Assembly (NCBI RefSeq): GCF_001908375.1 | Contig: NZ_CP017244.1 | Span: 1,116,001-1,180,000, forward strand | DNA from: Rhizobium etli 8C-3 | Lineage (GTDB): Bacteria > Pseudomonadota > Alphaproteobacteria > Rhizobiales > Rhizobiaceae | Length of the DNA: 64,000 nucleotides | Direction: 5' to 3' | Shown here: one piece after another, positions 54,242 through 63,089 of the stretch | How the letters are laid out: each line of letters opens with the position of its first letter | Position numbering within the stretch: position 1 is the stretch's first letter | Made by a program: the position numbers and the translations under genes | The notes under the pieces: generated by a model | Database searches by the model: none | What the model was told of the DNA's origin: nothing | What the model saw: only the letters and a program-made list of their open reading frames with translations

Positions 54242-56598
54242 TGACCGCGCCGATCAGGAAGGCAAACCTCGGCCTGCGCTCATTTCGCGCCAAATTCATG
54301 ATCGTTGTCGGTGGGGCGGTTCTTTTTGACCTGCTCATCAGCGGCGGTCTCGCCCTTTGGAATGTCCAGCGTCTTTCTCGCGATGCGACGGCAGAAGTAG
54401 GACACGGCCTTGAGCGGGCAAGCCAAGACTATATCCGCTCCTATACCGATTCCACGGCCGCGCAGGTTAATTTGCTTCTTCATCAGGTCCATTCCGACGT
54501 CAAGGCGTTGGCAGGTGTGCTTCAGGGTCAGATTGATCTACCCGCCAGGAACGGGGAGATTGGAGCCGCCATGGCCAGGGCAGCTCCAGGTGCGGTGACA
54601 GTGACGTTCGACACCAAAGGTCAATGGGCGCAGAACCTTCCAGGGGCGCCGTCGGTCGTCAGCGTCTGGAGCTACCTCCTGGACAAGGAGCATCATCCGC
54701 TACCGCAGGTCCAGACCGATATCGAGACCAGTGCGGTCCTTGATCTTGTCGCCCCCGACCTCCTGAAAAACGGTGCCTCGAAGCTGCAGATGTACTATAT
54801 CGGGCCAAAGGAACGCCCGATCTTCAGGACGGCACCTTATACGGAACAGGCGCAGACGTTCGATCGGCTCTATCCCGGTCACAACAGCGCAGACTTTTGG
54901 GATTTCTTCTTCCCCGGTCTTTATGAATCCTGGCAGAAGTGGGCAAGCGATCCATCCTTGCGGCCGGTACCTGACAATATCACCCAGACCGCTCCTTATA
55001 CGGACGCGATCACCGGAAAACTGATCGTCAGCTTCTTCCACCCGCTTTGGACTTCTGATCGGCGTGGCGTGGCGGGGGCTGCCGGAGCAGACATCACCCT
55101 TGACCAGCTCGCCGAAATCGTCGAGCGCGTCAAGGTCGCCGAAAGCGGCTTTGGCTTTCTAACCATGTCGGACGGCAACGTCGTTGCAATCAACCCTGCC
55201 GGTGAAAAGATAATCGGTCTTCGTTCTGCTAGCGACGCCACGAACAAGGGCGTGACCGGCCTTGACCGATCTTTGCGCAACAGTTCGCAAAATCAGATCG
55301 CCTCGCTGCCGCTAGATGCCGATGGCGTCATAAGGCACATTTCGCTGAATGAAAGGGGCGAAGATGTTCCCTACCTTGTCGTCACAAAACAGCTAAACGC
55401 AACCAATCTTTGGATAAATGGACCGGTTCAGCGCGAGGTCATGTCGCTCGGCATCGTGGTGCCCGAGCGTGAAATCTATGCCTCTCTCACTGCCGCCAGG
55501 GACCAAATATCGCGGGCAACCAATCGCATTCTGATTTATCAGATCCTCGCGGTTCTCGTGTCGATGCTGGTCGTCACGGGGGCGGTCTTTGCGGTGTCAA
55601 AGCGAATTACAAGCGGGATCAGCGCACTGGCTGGTGCCGCCAAGCGCATACAGGCAAAGGACTATTCTGTCAGGGTGGACATATCCACCAAGGACGAGGT
55701 TGGCGAGGCCGGTCTCGCCTTCAATCGCATGGCCGAGGAAATAAGCTTCCATACCGAAAATCTCGAAAACCTGGTTGTTGAGCGCACGAAGGAAATTGAG
55801 GAGGCCAAGGAAGAAATCTCGATCCTGAACGGCCAGTTGACGAGCGAAAACCTACGCCTCGGTGCCGAACTGGATGTGGCTCGGCAGATTCAGCTTATGG
55901 TGCTGCCACGCGCCAAGGAGCTTGCGGCAATCGAGCAGTTGGAGATTGCCGCCTATATGCGTCCCGCCGACGAGGTCGGCGGCGACTACTACGATATCCT
56001 GCAAAACGGAGATCATCTGAAGATAGGCATTGGCGACGTGACGGGCCACGGCCTCGAGAGCGGTGTTTTGATGCTTATGGTGCAGTCCGTCGCAAGGGCG
56101 CTACAGGAAGCCGGCGAAACGAACCCCTCAAGGTTCCTCAGTTACCTGAACCGCACGATCTACAAGAACATCGAGCGGACGAAAACCGACAAGCACGTCA
56201 CGCTGTCATTTCTGGATTATGATGGCGAGCGCTTGACCATTTCGGGCCAGCACGAGGATCTGATTATCATTCGTCAAACCGGCGCGGTCGAACGGATAGA
56301 CACCAGCGACCTCGGTCTTCCGGTGGGACTCGAATCTGATATATCGGCTTTCATTAATACTCGCGAAATACCCTTTCACAGCGGCGATTTGATTGTCCTT
56401 CATACCGATGGCGTCACCGAGGCCGAAAATCCCGAAGGCGAACTCTTCGGCATCGACCGGCTTTGTGAAAACGCCCGCCGCCTGCAGGGCCGCACCGCAG
56501 AGCAGGTGATGAACGGCATTCTCGAAAGCCTTATGGCCTATATCGGGACGCAGAAGATACATGATGACATTACGCTCGTCGTAGTGCGACATAGGTGA
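54238..56598 (+). CDS. SpoIIE-type PP2C phosphatase with Cache sensor and HAMP
   Basis: This 786-aa membrane phosphatase has a first helix (FMIVVGGAVLFDLLISGGLA) and a large periplasmic dCache-like sensor (about residues 45-415). A second helix (LAVLVSMLVVTGAVFAV), a HAMP domain and a coiled coil (ENLENLVVERTKEIEEAKEE) follow. The SpoIIE/PP2C domain has RPADEVGGDYYDI, GDVTGHGLESGVLMLM, DLIVLHTDGVTEAEN and DDITLVVV. It would dephosphorylate the STAS proteins encoded around it when its ligand is sensed. ATG 54238 overlaps the methyltransferase stop. Confidence 0.93.
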   Translation: MMTAPIRKANLGLRSFRAKFMIVVGGAVLFDLLISGGLALWNVQRLSRDATAEVGHGLERASQDYIRSYTDSTAAQVNLLLHQVHSDVKALAGVLQGQIDLPARNGEIGAAMARAAPGAVTVTFDTKGQWAQNLPGAPSVVSVWSYLLDKEHHPLPQVQTDIETSAVLDLVAPDLLKNGASKLQMYYIGPKERPIFRTAPYTEQAQTFDRLYPGHNSADFWDFFFPGLYESWQKWASDPSLRPVPDNITQTAPYTDAITGKLIVSFFHPLWTSDRRGVAGAAGADITLDQLAEIVERVKVAESGFGFLTMSDGNVVAINPAGEKIIGLRSASDATNKGVTGLDRSLRNSSQNQIASLPLDADGVIRHISLNERGEDVPYLVVTKQLNATNLWINGPVQREVMSLGIVVPEREIYASLTAARDQISRATNRILIYQILAVLVSMLVVTGAVFAVSKRITSGISALAGAAKRIQAKDYSVRVDISTKDEVGEAGLAFNRMAEEISFHTENLENLVVERTKEIEEAKEEISILNGQLTSENLRLGAELDVARQIQLMVLPRAKELAAIEQLEIAAYMRPADEVGGDYYDILQNGDHLKIGIGDVTGHGLESGVLMLMVQSVARALQEAGETNPSRFLSYLNRTIYKNIERTKTDKHVTLSFLDYDGERLTISGQHEDLIIIRQTGAVERIDTSDLGLPVGLESDISAFINTREIPFHSGDLIVLHTDGVTEAENPEGELFGIDRLCENARRLQGRTAEQVMNGILESLMAYIGTQKIHDDITLVVVRHR

Positions 56599-56602
56599 CA
56601 AC

Positions 56603-57157
56603 ATGGCAACGGTCCTATATGGGCAGGAGCATCTCGCTTCGTTTGACGCGACGCACGCCGTTCAGCTGCGGCTACACGATGGCCCGCTTGATCTTGCCTG
56701 GAAACATTCCGGCATGACGTCGGATTTCATCGCCGAGATGATGGCACTCCGATTTTTATCTTCGAGGCGCCGCTATAATCAGGTCCGACATGATATCGGC
56801 TATCTGACGAACGAACTGATCGAAAATGCCATCAAGTTCCGCGCCCCAGGCGAGATCGCGATCGAAGCCATGGCGGAAGACGACAACTTCAAGATGAGAA
56901 TATCGAACTTCGTCGACCGACAGACGGCAGCCAGGTTCCAGCGGTTGCTGTCGACCATAACCCAGGGCGATCCGAGCGATCTTCTCATCCAGCGGATCGA
57001 GGCGAGCGCGAAAATGGCCGACAGCGGCTCCGGTTTGGGATTGCTGACCTTGATGAGCGATTACAAAGCAGACCTGGCTTGGCTCTTTGAGGAGGACCGC
57101 GCCCGCAACCGTGCGAAAATCGAAACATATGCCGCAATGCCAATTTCACCGTCATAG
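56603..57157 (+). CDS. HATPase anti-sigma-type regulator (slr1658-like)
   Basis: This 184-aa protein has a conserved ATP-binding fold: NELIENAIKF is a canonical N box (Glu-Asn-Ala), and MADSGSGLGLLTLM holds the GxGLG box. It lies 4 bases after the phosphatase and 18 bases before the STAS gene. It is the likely kinase/anti-regulator that phosphorylates or binds STAS proteins. The family is recognised as slr1658-like from the pairing with the slr1659-like STAS. Confidence 0.8.
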   Translation: MATVLYGQEHLASFDATHAVQLRLHDGPLDLAWKHSGMTSDFIAEMMALRFLSSRRRYNQVRHDIGYLTNELIENAIKFRAPGEIAIEAMAEDDNFKMRISNFVDRQTAARFQRLLSTITQGDPSDLLIQRIEASAKMADSGSGLGLLTLMSDYKADLAWLFEEDRARNRAKIETYAAMPISPS

Positions 57158-57175
57158 AACCGCGAGAAAAGTGCT

Positions 57176-57514
57176 ATGGAAATCAGAGAAGAAGCGTTCC
57201 GCGTCTGGTCCGAGGGCGGTACCGTTTATTTTGACGGAACCATGCGGCTGGCAGGCCCGGATGCCTACGCACCCATTCATGCTTTGGCCATGAAAGCGCT
57301 CGAAGAGGGGGCCGGCAAGGCCACCTTCGACGTGACAGGACTCCAATTCTTGAACTCCTCCGGTATAAACCTGCTTGCCAAATTGACGATCGAGGCCCGC
57401 AATCACCCGGACATTCATTTGACCGTGCGCGGCTCTTCCCAAGTTCCTTGGCAGATCAAATCATTGCCCAACCTCAAGAAGTTGCATCCAGGCGTGGATC
57501 TGCGGCTGACCTGA
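57176..57514 (+). CDS. STAS domain regulator (slr1659-like)
   Basis: This 112-aa single-domain STAS protein has [20 protein letters not shown], with the Ser of NSS as the predicted phospho-acceptor. [20 protein letters not shown] follows. It resembles anti-sigma antagonists and is the predicted output of the switch, freed or bound depending on its phosphorylation. It is the last gene of the six-gene run. Confidence 0.82.
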   Translation: MEIREEAFRVWSEGGTVYFDGTMRLAGPDAYAPIHALAMKALEEGAGKATFDVTGLQFLNSSGINLLAKLTIEARNHPDIHLTVRGSSQVPWQIKSLPNLKKLHPGVDLRLT

Positions 57515-57838
57515 CACCTGTCGCCCAGACCCGTTCGACGCCCGAGTGATCTGCGCCTTTGCGTGAAGTTCACCGGAACTGCAACTTGCGGCCGGCGCAA
57601 CCGGCAAATCGAACGTGATAATGCCTTCGGGACCGTCACACCGATCCCTTTCCGGCAGGCAGCAGTCCAAAACCGCGATGAGGTGGCTATATTCTGTCGC
57701 GAGCTTGGCAAGCATCACAGCCTTTGCCGACATGTATCGTTAGAAGTCAAAGGACGCCGAAGGAGCGACCACATGCAATCACCAGACCCGTCAGAAGGAA
57801 GACAAAAAGCATCGCACCATCACCGGAGGTGATCGGCC
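57515..57838. other. Intergenic stretch
   Basis: No convincing gene is present. A minus-strand frame (57461-57733) reads protein-like near its start (KLATEYSHLIAVLDCCLPE) but overlaps the STAS gene and has no known relative. A good Shine-Dalgarno (CCGGAGGTGAT) stands before the ATG at 57839. Confidence 0.35.
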
Positions 57839-58230
57839 ATGATCTGGCGCAGGAAGCGCCGCGGGCATTATTGGGCGGCGTCATTGCCCGATCGTTTCAG
57901 CGCCGGCGACCTTGATCTCATTCTCGTCCCTGGCACCTCCGGAAGGCGGGTCCGTTTCCAGTTGACGATCGACGGCAAGGTTTACGATCGCGCCTAGATA
58001 TCGATGCCGGTGGACACGGCACTCTCAGGGAAACGAAGCCAGGTCAGATCCGCAATTTCGAAATCCCCTCGACGGGCGTGGAAGCATTCGCTGTTTCCTT
58101 CGGCCGAAACCTCGAAAGCACTTCAAGGCCTTTATTCGCGATGTTATCCGATATGGCTATTTACTTGAAACGGCTCGCTACTTCAGGCTTGGTAATATCC
58201 GGCGTGATTGCGTCTGCGGCCTGGCACTAA
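57839..58230 (+). pseudogene. Unknown protein gene split by one-base frameshift
   Basis: The first frame (ATG 57839) runs 52 codons to a TAG at 57995 (FSAGDLDLILVPGTSGRRVR, then FQLTIDGKVYDRA). Adding one C at GCC-TAG restores a continuous frame, reading ALDIDAGGHGTLRETKPG and PSTGVEAFAVSFGRNLEST up to a TAA at 58228. The joined product has about 130 aa with a C-terminal hydrophobic stretch. The family is not recognised. Either a real decay mutation or a sequencing error in one base is possible. Confidence 0.5.
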
Positions 58231-58519
58231 GCTCATGAACATTGCCACAGTCCATGGCGCGTTGACCACCCAAGTCCTTTTGATGGCGCTTTGCTTCCAC
58301 TTCAGAAGCCCTTGGCGCTGACTGACGATGTGGCGGAAACCAGGATAAACTGGACTTGCAGGGGCCGACCCTCCTGGTCGGATGCAGCTGCGGCGGCATG
58401 GTAGCAAGGCCGGCGATTACCTGCTGGAGCCGATACGGGGCGTTTGACAGTAAGAGGCGATAGTGAGCCGTCAGTCCATTTGCGGACGCTCGGCCGGCCT
58501 GCATAACAAAGCGGCAGCC

Positions 58520-58600
58520 TTAGCCAAATTCATAGACCAGTGCCACGATGCCTATAAGGCAAAGCACGGCGAGAATGATTCGCTCTGTCCTCGGTGTCAT
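58520..58600 (-). CDS. Tiny membrane peptide
   Basis: This 26-aa single-helix peptide (MTPRTERIILAVLCLIGIVA, then LVYEFG) starts with ATG overlapping the stop of the upstream small membrane protein by 4 bases (ATGA). The coupling is the main reason to believe it. Its function is unknown; it may sit in the inner membrane with its neighbour. Confidence 0.45.
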   Translation of the reverse strand: MTPRTERIILAVLCLIGIVALVYEFG

Positions 58601-58785
58601 AACAGCCACCACTTGGGCAGTGATCCCATTAGAAAGATCAGCACCACCAGAGCGAGGTAAATTGTCCACCCGATACCTGGATGAAGCCCGGCCATCGCAT
58701 CACGCAAATATCGTAAAATGTCTGGCCTTGGGCGATCCTTGTCTCCCTTGTCCTTTCCGCTTCGGTCAGTGCGTGGGCCAAGCAT
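58597..58785 (-). CDS. Small membrane protein
   Basis: This 62-aa protein has a charged N-terminal half (MLGPRTDRSGKDKGDKDRPR) and one C-terminal helix (WTIYLALVVLIFLMGSLPKW). It is followed by an overlapping 26-codon membrane peptide gene. No family was recognised. The amphipathic layout and translational coupling make chance less likely. Confidence 0.5.
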   Translation of the reverse strand: MLGPRTDRSGKDKGDKDRPRPDILRYLRDAMAGLHPGIGWTIYLALVVLIFLMGSLPKWWLL

Positions 58786-58982
58786 TGAATTAACCCGGAC
58801 CCCGTTTTGCCTGTGACCAGCGCTCTACCAGCCACGAATATAGGCATGGGCAACTGGGTAAACGCGCAACGGGCCTGTTTGTTTGGCGCCGTGGAGTTGA
58901 TTGCGTCCTCCAGGAGGCCGCGGCATCGGGCACGCGTTTTGCAAGGCGTACGGGTACGGCGCTTTAAACGGAGGCAAGTGTT

Positions 58983-59261
58983 ATGAAAAGGAACGGTTTG
59001 GCGTTTCAGCCGGTTGGTTTGGCGATGCATTGCATCGGCAAGTATCGCGTCGTTAACTCTGTGGGTCTTGCGGCCGACACATTACTGCAGCACTGGCCAA
59101 CCGATGACGGAGAGGATTTTTCTGAGGCAGTCATGGCCTGCCTTGACGGTTTGTACGACCGAATACCTCCCGAAGATGTGCGGGCAGCATTTATCAAGGC
59201 TGCGCATGAAGCCAACATTATCGTCGTCGAGTTGGTGAGATCCGCGCACCCGCGCAACTGA
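58983..59261 (+). CDS. DUF982 domain protein
   Basis: This 92-aa DUF982 protein is typical of rhizobia: CIGKYRVVNSVGLAADTLLQ, then HWPTDDGEDFSEAVMACLDG and PPEDVRAAFIKAAHEANI. A Shine-Dalgarno (CGGAGG) precedes ATG 58983. The function of the family is unknown. It is monocistronic. Confidence 0.85.
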   Translation: MKRNGLAFQPVGLAMHCIGKYRVVNSVGLAADTLLQHWPTDDGEDFSEAVMACLDGLYDRIPPEDVRAAFIKAAHEANIIVVELVRSAHPRN

Positions 59262-59381
59262 TGCCCGCGCCTGTTGGTGCCAGCGACACATCACCAGCGA
59301 CACATGAAAGGACGAGTTTTGAAGCCGAAGCCATGCGAAGGCTTCAGGTTGAGGATTGACGAAACGACTGCTGACAGATGC

Positions 59382-60752
59382 TCAGCCCGCTTTTGAAATT
59401 CCGATATCGAGCGATGCGACCTGGACATTGTTGCGTCCGTTTTTCTTTGCAGTGTAGAGGGCACGGTCTGCTCTGGCGATTATGTCTGGCGGCTGATCGG
59501 AAACACTGTTGGCGACAGCGACGCCCACGCTGGCGGTCAATTTCAGAAGTGGCCCTGTCCCTGTCTCAATGTTGAGCTCCTGCACAGAACGCCTCAGCCA
59601 TTCCGCCCGCTCAATCGCTTGCTCGAGCGAACACTCCTCCAGGACGACCACGAACTCTTCCCCGCCGTATCGCGCGGCAAGGTGGTTCGCTTGCCATGGC
59701 ACCGACGTCAACACATTCGCGACAGCCACAAGAGACCTGTCGCCTGCAAGATGGCCGAAGGTGTCGTTGACAGATTTGAAGTGGTCGATATCGATCATCA
59801 TGATCGCAACGCTGGGCGAGCTTATTGCCGGATGGGTCAAGACTGCCGCGAGATAGCTTTCAAAGGTGCGGCGGTTCGCTAGGCCCGTCAAAGGATCTTT
59901 TTCTGCCAATCCTTGCAGGATCGAATTGGTGCGGTGCAAATCGTCGGAGACCTGGCCGTAGGCTACTATCGCCGCATCAATCATCGCGAGTTCCGAAATG
60001 AGTGGAAGGCGTTCCAGCGTTAGGACGGGTTCGTTCCTGCCAATGCACTCCAAGTTCTTGATCGCAGCGCCGATAGGCGCTGCAAGATGATGCTTTGCAG
60101 CAATGAGTGTCGTGACGGCGAAAAGGCCGGGAACGACCAGAATGAAGAGCCAACCGACCTGCATGTAGCCTGCACTGCTTTGGATTTCGCTGGCGATATT
60201 GTCCGCCACGACGGCAGCATCGCCGCTCAATTGAGCCGCCATTTCATCGAGATCGTGTATGGCCCTCTCATAGGCCTGCGTCGCCAGCCGGTCGAGTTCA
60301 TCAGCGGCCGGGACGTCAATGGAAGTGGCGGAGGGCGATTGCGTCGAGCTTTCTTTGTCGCGGGCCTGCTGGCGAAGCTTAGCGATCGTCTTGGCTTCGT
60401 CGGCGACTTTTTGAGATCTCTCGATCAGAAAACCGTTGTGATCGAACGAAAAGCCTTGCGCAAGAGCCTGGATTTGTAACTGGATCTGGCGCTCCAGTCT
60501 GCGGTCTTTCGCCAAGAATATGGACCGGACAAGAGACGAGAGGCGCTCGATTTTAACCGCATTGCGCGTTTGAGTTAGGATCAGGGGAATCTGTACATCG
60601 CGCGTAAAGTTCGCTTGCGTCTCAATTCTTTTCAGAAAGACGAACGAAAAGACCGCCGCGATCAGCGTATATGCGACGACGCCGATCAGAAGAAATCTTG
60701 CAACGGCGCTAAGTGAAAGCTGACGCCGTTTCGGGGCGTTGTTTTCTTCCAT
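59382..60752 (-). CDS. Membrane diguanylate cyclase coupled to a binding protein
   Basis: This 456-aa protein has an N-terminal helix (FLLIGVVAYTLIAAVFSFVF) and a helical periplasmic sensor of about 160 residues. A second helix (LFILVVPGLFAVTTLIAA) and a GGDEF domain with DPLTGLANRRTF, MIDIDHFKSVNDTFGHLAGD, YGGEEF and SVGVAV follow. It looks like an active cyclase. Its start codon lies 9 bases after the stop of the binding-protein gene on the same strand, so both are probably made together and the binding protein may pass ligand signals to the sensor. Confidence 0.92.
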   Translation of the reverse strand: MEENNAPKRRQLSLSAVARFLLIGVVAYTLIAAVFSFVFLKRIETQANFTRDVQIPLILTQTRNAVKIERLSSLVRSIFLAKDRRLERQIQLQIQALAQGFSFDHNGFLIERSQKVADEAKTIAKLRQQARDKESSTQSPSATSIDVPAADELDRLATQAYERAIHDLDEMAAQLSGDAAVVADNIASEIQSSAGYMQVGWLFILVVPGLFAVTTLIAAKHHLAAPIGAAIKNLECIGRNEPVLTLERLPLISELAMIDAAIVAYGQVSDDLHRTNSILQGLAEKDPLTGLANRRTFESYLAAVLTHPAISSPSVAIMMIDIDHFKSVNDTFGHLAGDRSLVAVANVLTSVPWQANHLAARYGGEEFVVVLEECSLEQAIERAEWLRRSVQELNIETGTGPLLKLTASVGVAVANSVSDQPPDIIARADRALYTAKKNGRNNVQVASLDIGISKAG

Positions 60753-60761
60753 TCCATCGGC

Positions 60762-61532
60762 TCAATAAATGCTGAAGGGGAAATAAGCGTCGTTGATTCG
60801 GTCGTAGACACCGTTGAGTTTGATTTGCTTCAGTGCGGCATTCACCTTCTGGATCAGGGCCGAGTTTCCCTTCTTCGCGGTGATGTGCGCCGAACTTTGA
60901 AGAAATTCGCTGGAAATTGGATCTCCCACATATCCAAAGCGCGCCCCTTCCGTGGTCTGCAGGAAGCTCAAAAGTTCAATGGCATCGCCGATCAAGAGAT
61001 CGGCCTGGTTGTCCAGCAGAAGACGTTGGGCACCGGGTTGGTCCTTGGCCAGCACGGCCTTGCTTGCACCATAGGCCTTTTGCAAATACTCCGCCTGGAT
61101 CGTGTCCTGTGCTGCCGCGATGCGGACGCCGGACAGGGCAGCAGGCGCACTGTCCTGAAACTTTTCAGCGTCGCCGACCAACACTGAATGAGATCGGTAG
61201 TATGGAGCGGAGAACTCCATTTTTTTAGCGCGCTCTTCGGTAAACGCCATGCTCGCGACGATCATGTCGTATTTGTCATCCGACAAGCCCTGGACGATCT
61301 CGGTCCAGGGGACGGCGACAAACGTGCAATCGACCGCCATTTGCTGGCAGAGCGCTTTGGCGATATCCACGTCGAAACCAGCAAGCTGACCGGAGGAATC
61401 CTGAAAATTGAATGGCGGGTATGCGCCTTCCGTCGCGACCCGGAGCTTTTCATTCGCCGTCGCGAGATCAATCGAGCCTGCGAAAAACAATACTGCTGCA
61501 AGTGCGAACCGGCCGATCATCTGTTCCCCCAT
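60762..61532 (-). CDS. Periplasmic amino-acid-type binding protein (SBP_bac_3)
   Basis: This 256-aa protein has a signal peptide (MIGRFALAAVLFFAGSIDLA) and family-3 solute-binding motifs: EGAYPPFNFQDSSGQLAGFD, VDIAKALCQQM, IVASMAFTEERAKKMEFSAP and YYRSHSVLV. It is like the lysine/arginine/ornithine/histidine binding proteins. No permease or ATPase gene is nearby; a diguanylate cyclase follows instead. A sensing rather than transport role is therefore likely. Confidence 0.9.
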   Translation of the reverse strand: MGEQMIGRFALAAVLFFAGSIDLATANEKLRVATEGAYPPFNFQDSSGQLAGFDVDIAKALCQQMAVDCTFVAVPWTEIVQGLSDDKYDMIVASMAFTEERAKKMEFSAPYYRSHSVLVGDAEKFQDSAPAALSGVRIAAAQDTIQAEYLQKAYGASKAVLAKDQPGAQRLLLDNQADLLIGDAIELLSFLQTTEGARFGYVGDPISSEFLQSSAHITAKKGNSALIQKVNAALKQIKLNGVYDRINDAYFPFSIY

Positions 61533-61981
61533 CTTCCGTCCTTTCGATCATATTAGGAGAAAATAGATAACAAACGATGATGGCATCCCATCGATTTCAA
61601 TGAATTCGGAGCCAAAGCCGAGGCCCAATTGCACTCAGAGCGTCATTCGGCAGCACCTCATTTTAGAGGACGTCAGCGCACAGCATTGCAGGACCAAGAC
61701 GTTGGCGGAATATCGGCAACATTTGCCGCGGCCAGATCGTCGGGACCTGTCGTGCCCGAACGGCGCCGGCAGGACCCTTTCAATCTTTGGCGCTTTGCAA
61801 CATCAGGCAAATACAGCCTCAACGCTGCCCCGATGACGCTGCGCCGGATGCCCTCAGAAACACCAACTGTCGCAGGAATGCGACAGTTGAGTCACCGCAT
61901 GCGACAATCTTCATATTTCACAAGCATTGCAGAAGCTCCTGATTTCCGCCAGATTGGTATGGCGTTCCGTGGGAGGAGCCG
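61533..61981. promoter_or_regulatory. Intergenic region before the AcoR-like gene
   Basis: This 449-base gap has no convincing gene. Its last 120 bases contain a strong palindrome (61864-61889) and a third copy of the half-site TGCGACA at 61900-61906, in front of the regulator. Confidence 0.6.
61864..61889. promoter_or_regulatory. Candidate operator, 11-bp perfect palindrome
   Basis: CAACTGTCGCA, spacer GGAA, TGCGACAGTTG is perfectly symmetric over 11 bases each side. It lies 93 bases before the regulator's ATG. Its core TGTCGCA-4 bases-TGCGACA is repeated before the dehydrogenase gene. Confidence 0.7.
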
Positions 61982-62941
61982 ATGCACGAACACTCCGCAC
62001 ATGCCGGTCATGTCTATACAAGCGCGCAACAGAAATCAGCGGCGGCAAGTTCACCCATTGTGGCTTCTTGGCGCCGTTGCATGACCATGCACCAGCTGGC
62101 GCCGGAGGATGTGCGAACACCTTTGCAATTGACCGAGCACGAGTTCCGGCAGGCACGCGAGCAATCAGAACAGCTAGTCAAGGATGCGACAGACGAGCTC
62201 GATCGGCTTTTCTTGACGGTCGGCAAGGCGGGCTGCTGCTTGCTGCTCACCGACCGCAACGGAATTGCGCTGGAACGGCGGGGCAATGCCGGCGACGACA
62301 AGGAGTTTTACGACCTCGGCCTTTGGACGGGATCGATTTGGACGGAGGCAAGCATTGGAACGAACGGCATCGGCACTGCGCTGGCCGACGAGCGTGCCGT
62401 TGCAATCTTCCGTGACCAGCACTTCTTCTGCTCTAATATCCGGCTCAGCTGCACGACCGCGCCGATCCGCGATCATCGCGGCCAGCTCGCAGCCGCACTC
62501 GACATTTCCACCTGCCGCGACGATGTCAACGAGATGACGCTGTCGATCCTTTCGCAGACCGTGCGCGACGCGGCCCTTCGCATCGAGCTCAACATCTTTC
62601 GAAGCGCCTTTAGCGGTGCACGTTTCCTGATGGTCCCCGCAGGGGCGAATTCGGCGGCCGCCTTGCTTGCCGTGGACAAGCACGACCTCGTGCTCGGAGC
62701 CACCCGCGCGGCGCGGCTGGCGCTGAAGCTCGACGACCGTCAGATTGCCGCGGGCGTTCCCGCCGCCGATGCTCTTCATGAAAGAAGCGCCGCAAGCGGC
62801 GATGATCTTCTGGAAGCAGAGCGTGCGGCACTTTTGCGCGCCCTTACCCGGACCAACGGCAACGTCTCGCGGGCAGCGATTGATCTTGGCATGAGCCGGG
62901 CGACCCTCCATCGCAAGATGAAGAAGCTTGATCTCCACTGA
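61982..62941 (+). CDS. AcoR-like GAF/Fis regulator without AAA+ domain
   Basis: This 319-aa protein has the N-terminus of AcoR-type activators (SPIVASWRRCMTMHQLAPED), a GAF-like sensing domain (GTNGIGTALADERAVAIF; ALDISTCRDD) and a C-terminal Fis helix-turn-helix (ALTRTNGNVSRAAIDLGMSR, then ATLHRKMKKL). The sigma-54-interacting AAA+ ATPase domain, about 230 residues with GAFTGA and Walker motifs, is absent. It cannot act as a classical enhancer-binding protein. It stands 148 bases before the dehydrogenase gene and shares a palindrome with it. Confidence 0.88.
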   Translation: MHEHSAHAGHVYTSAQQKSAAASSPIVASWRRCMTMHQLAPEDVRTPLQLTEHEFRQAREQSEQLVKDATDELDRLFLTVGKAGCCLLLTDRNGIALERRGNAGDDKEFYDLGLWTGSIWTEASIGTNGIGTALADERAVAIFRDQHFFCSNIRLSCTTAPIRDHRGQLAAALDISTCRDDVNEMTLSILSQTVRDAALRIELNIFRSAFSGARFLMVPAGANSAAALLAVDKHDLVLGATRAARLALKLDDRQIAAGVPAADALHERSAASGDDLLEAERAALLRALTRTNGNVSRAAIDLGMSRATLHRKMKKLDLH

Positions 62942-62967
62942 CGTCCCTTGTTCTTTTCGAAGTGCGA

Positions 62968-62985
62968 TGTCGCAACACTGCGACA
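62968..62985. promoter_or_regulatory. Second copy of TGTCGCA/TGCGACA palindrome
   Basis: TGTCGCA, spacer ACAC, TGCGACA lies 104 bases before the dehydrogenase ATG. It has the same half-sites and the same 4-base spacing as the site at 61864-61889, pointing to one DNA-binding protein for both promoters. Confidence 0.7.
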
Positions 62986-63089
62986 CTGTGCACTGCAACA
63001 ATCCCCCGACAGTCTGGTTCGTTCTGCAAAAGACGCGCAGATTTCTTCCACTGGTTCACTCATGAACCTGGCTCATCAGGGAGGATGAC

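Noticed and set aside
57461-57733. Minus-strand gene of 90 codons after the STAS gene
   Set aside because: It overlaps the STAS coding region, has no Shine-Dalgarno worth noting, and its second half is low quality. I kept it only as a remark.
63010-63050. Possible sigma-54 promoter before the dehydrogenase (TGG...TGC near 63012)
   Set aside because: Only 8 bases separate GG and GC instead of 10, and the regulator has no AAA+ domain to activate such a promoter.
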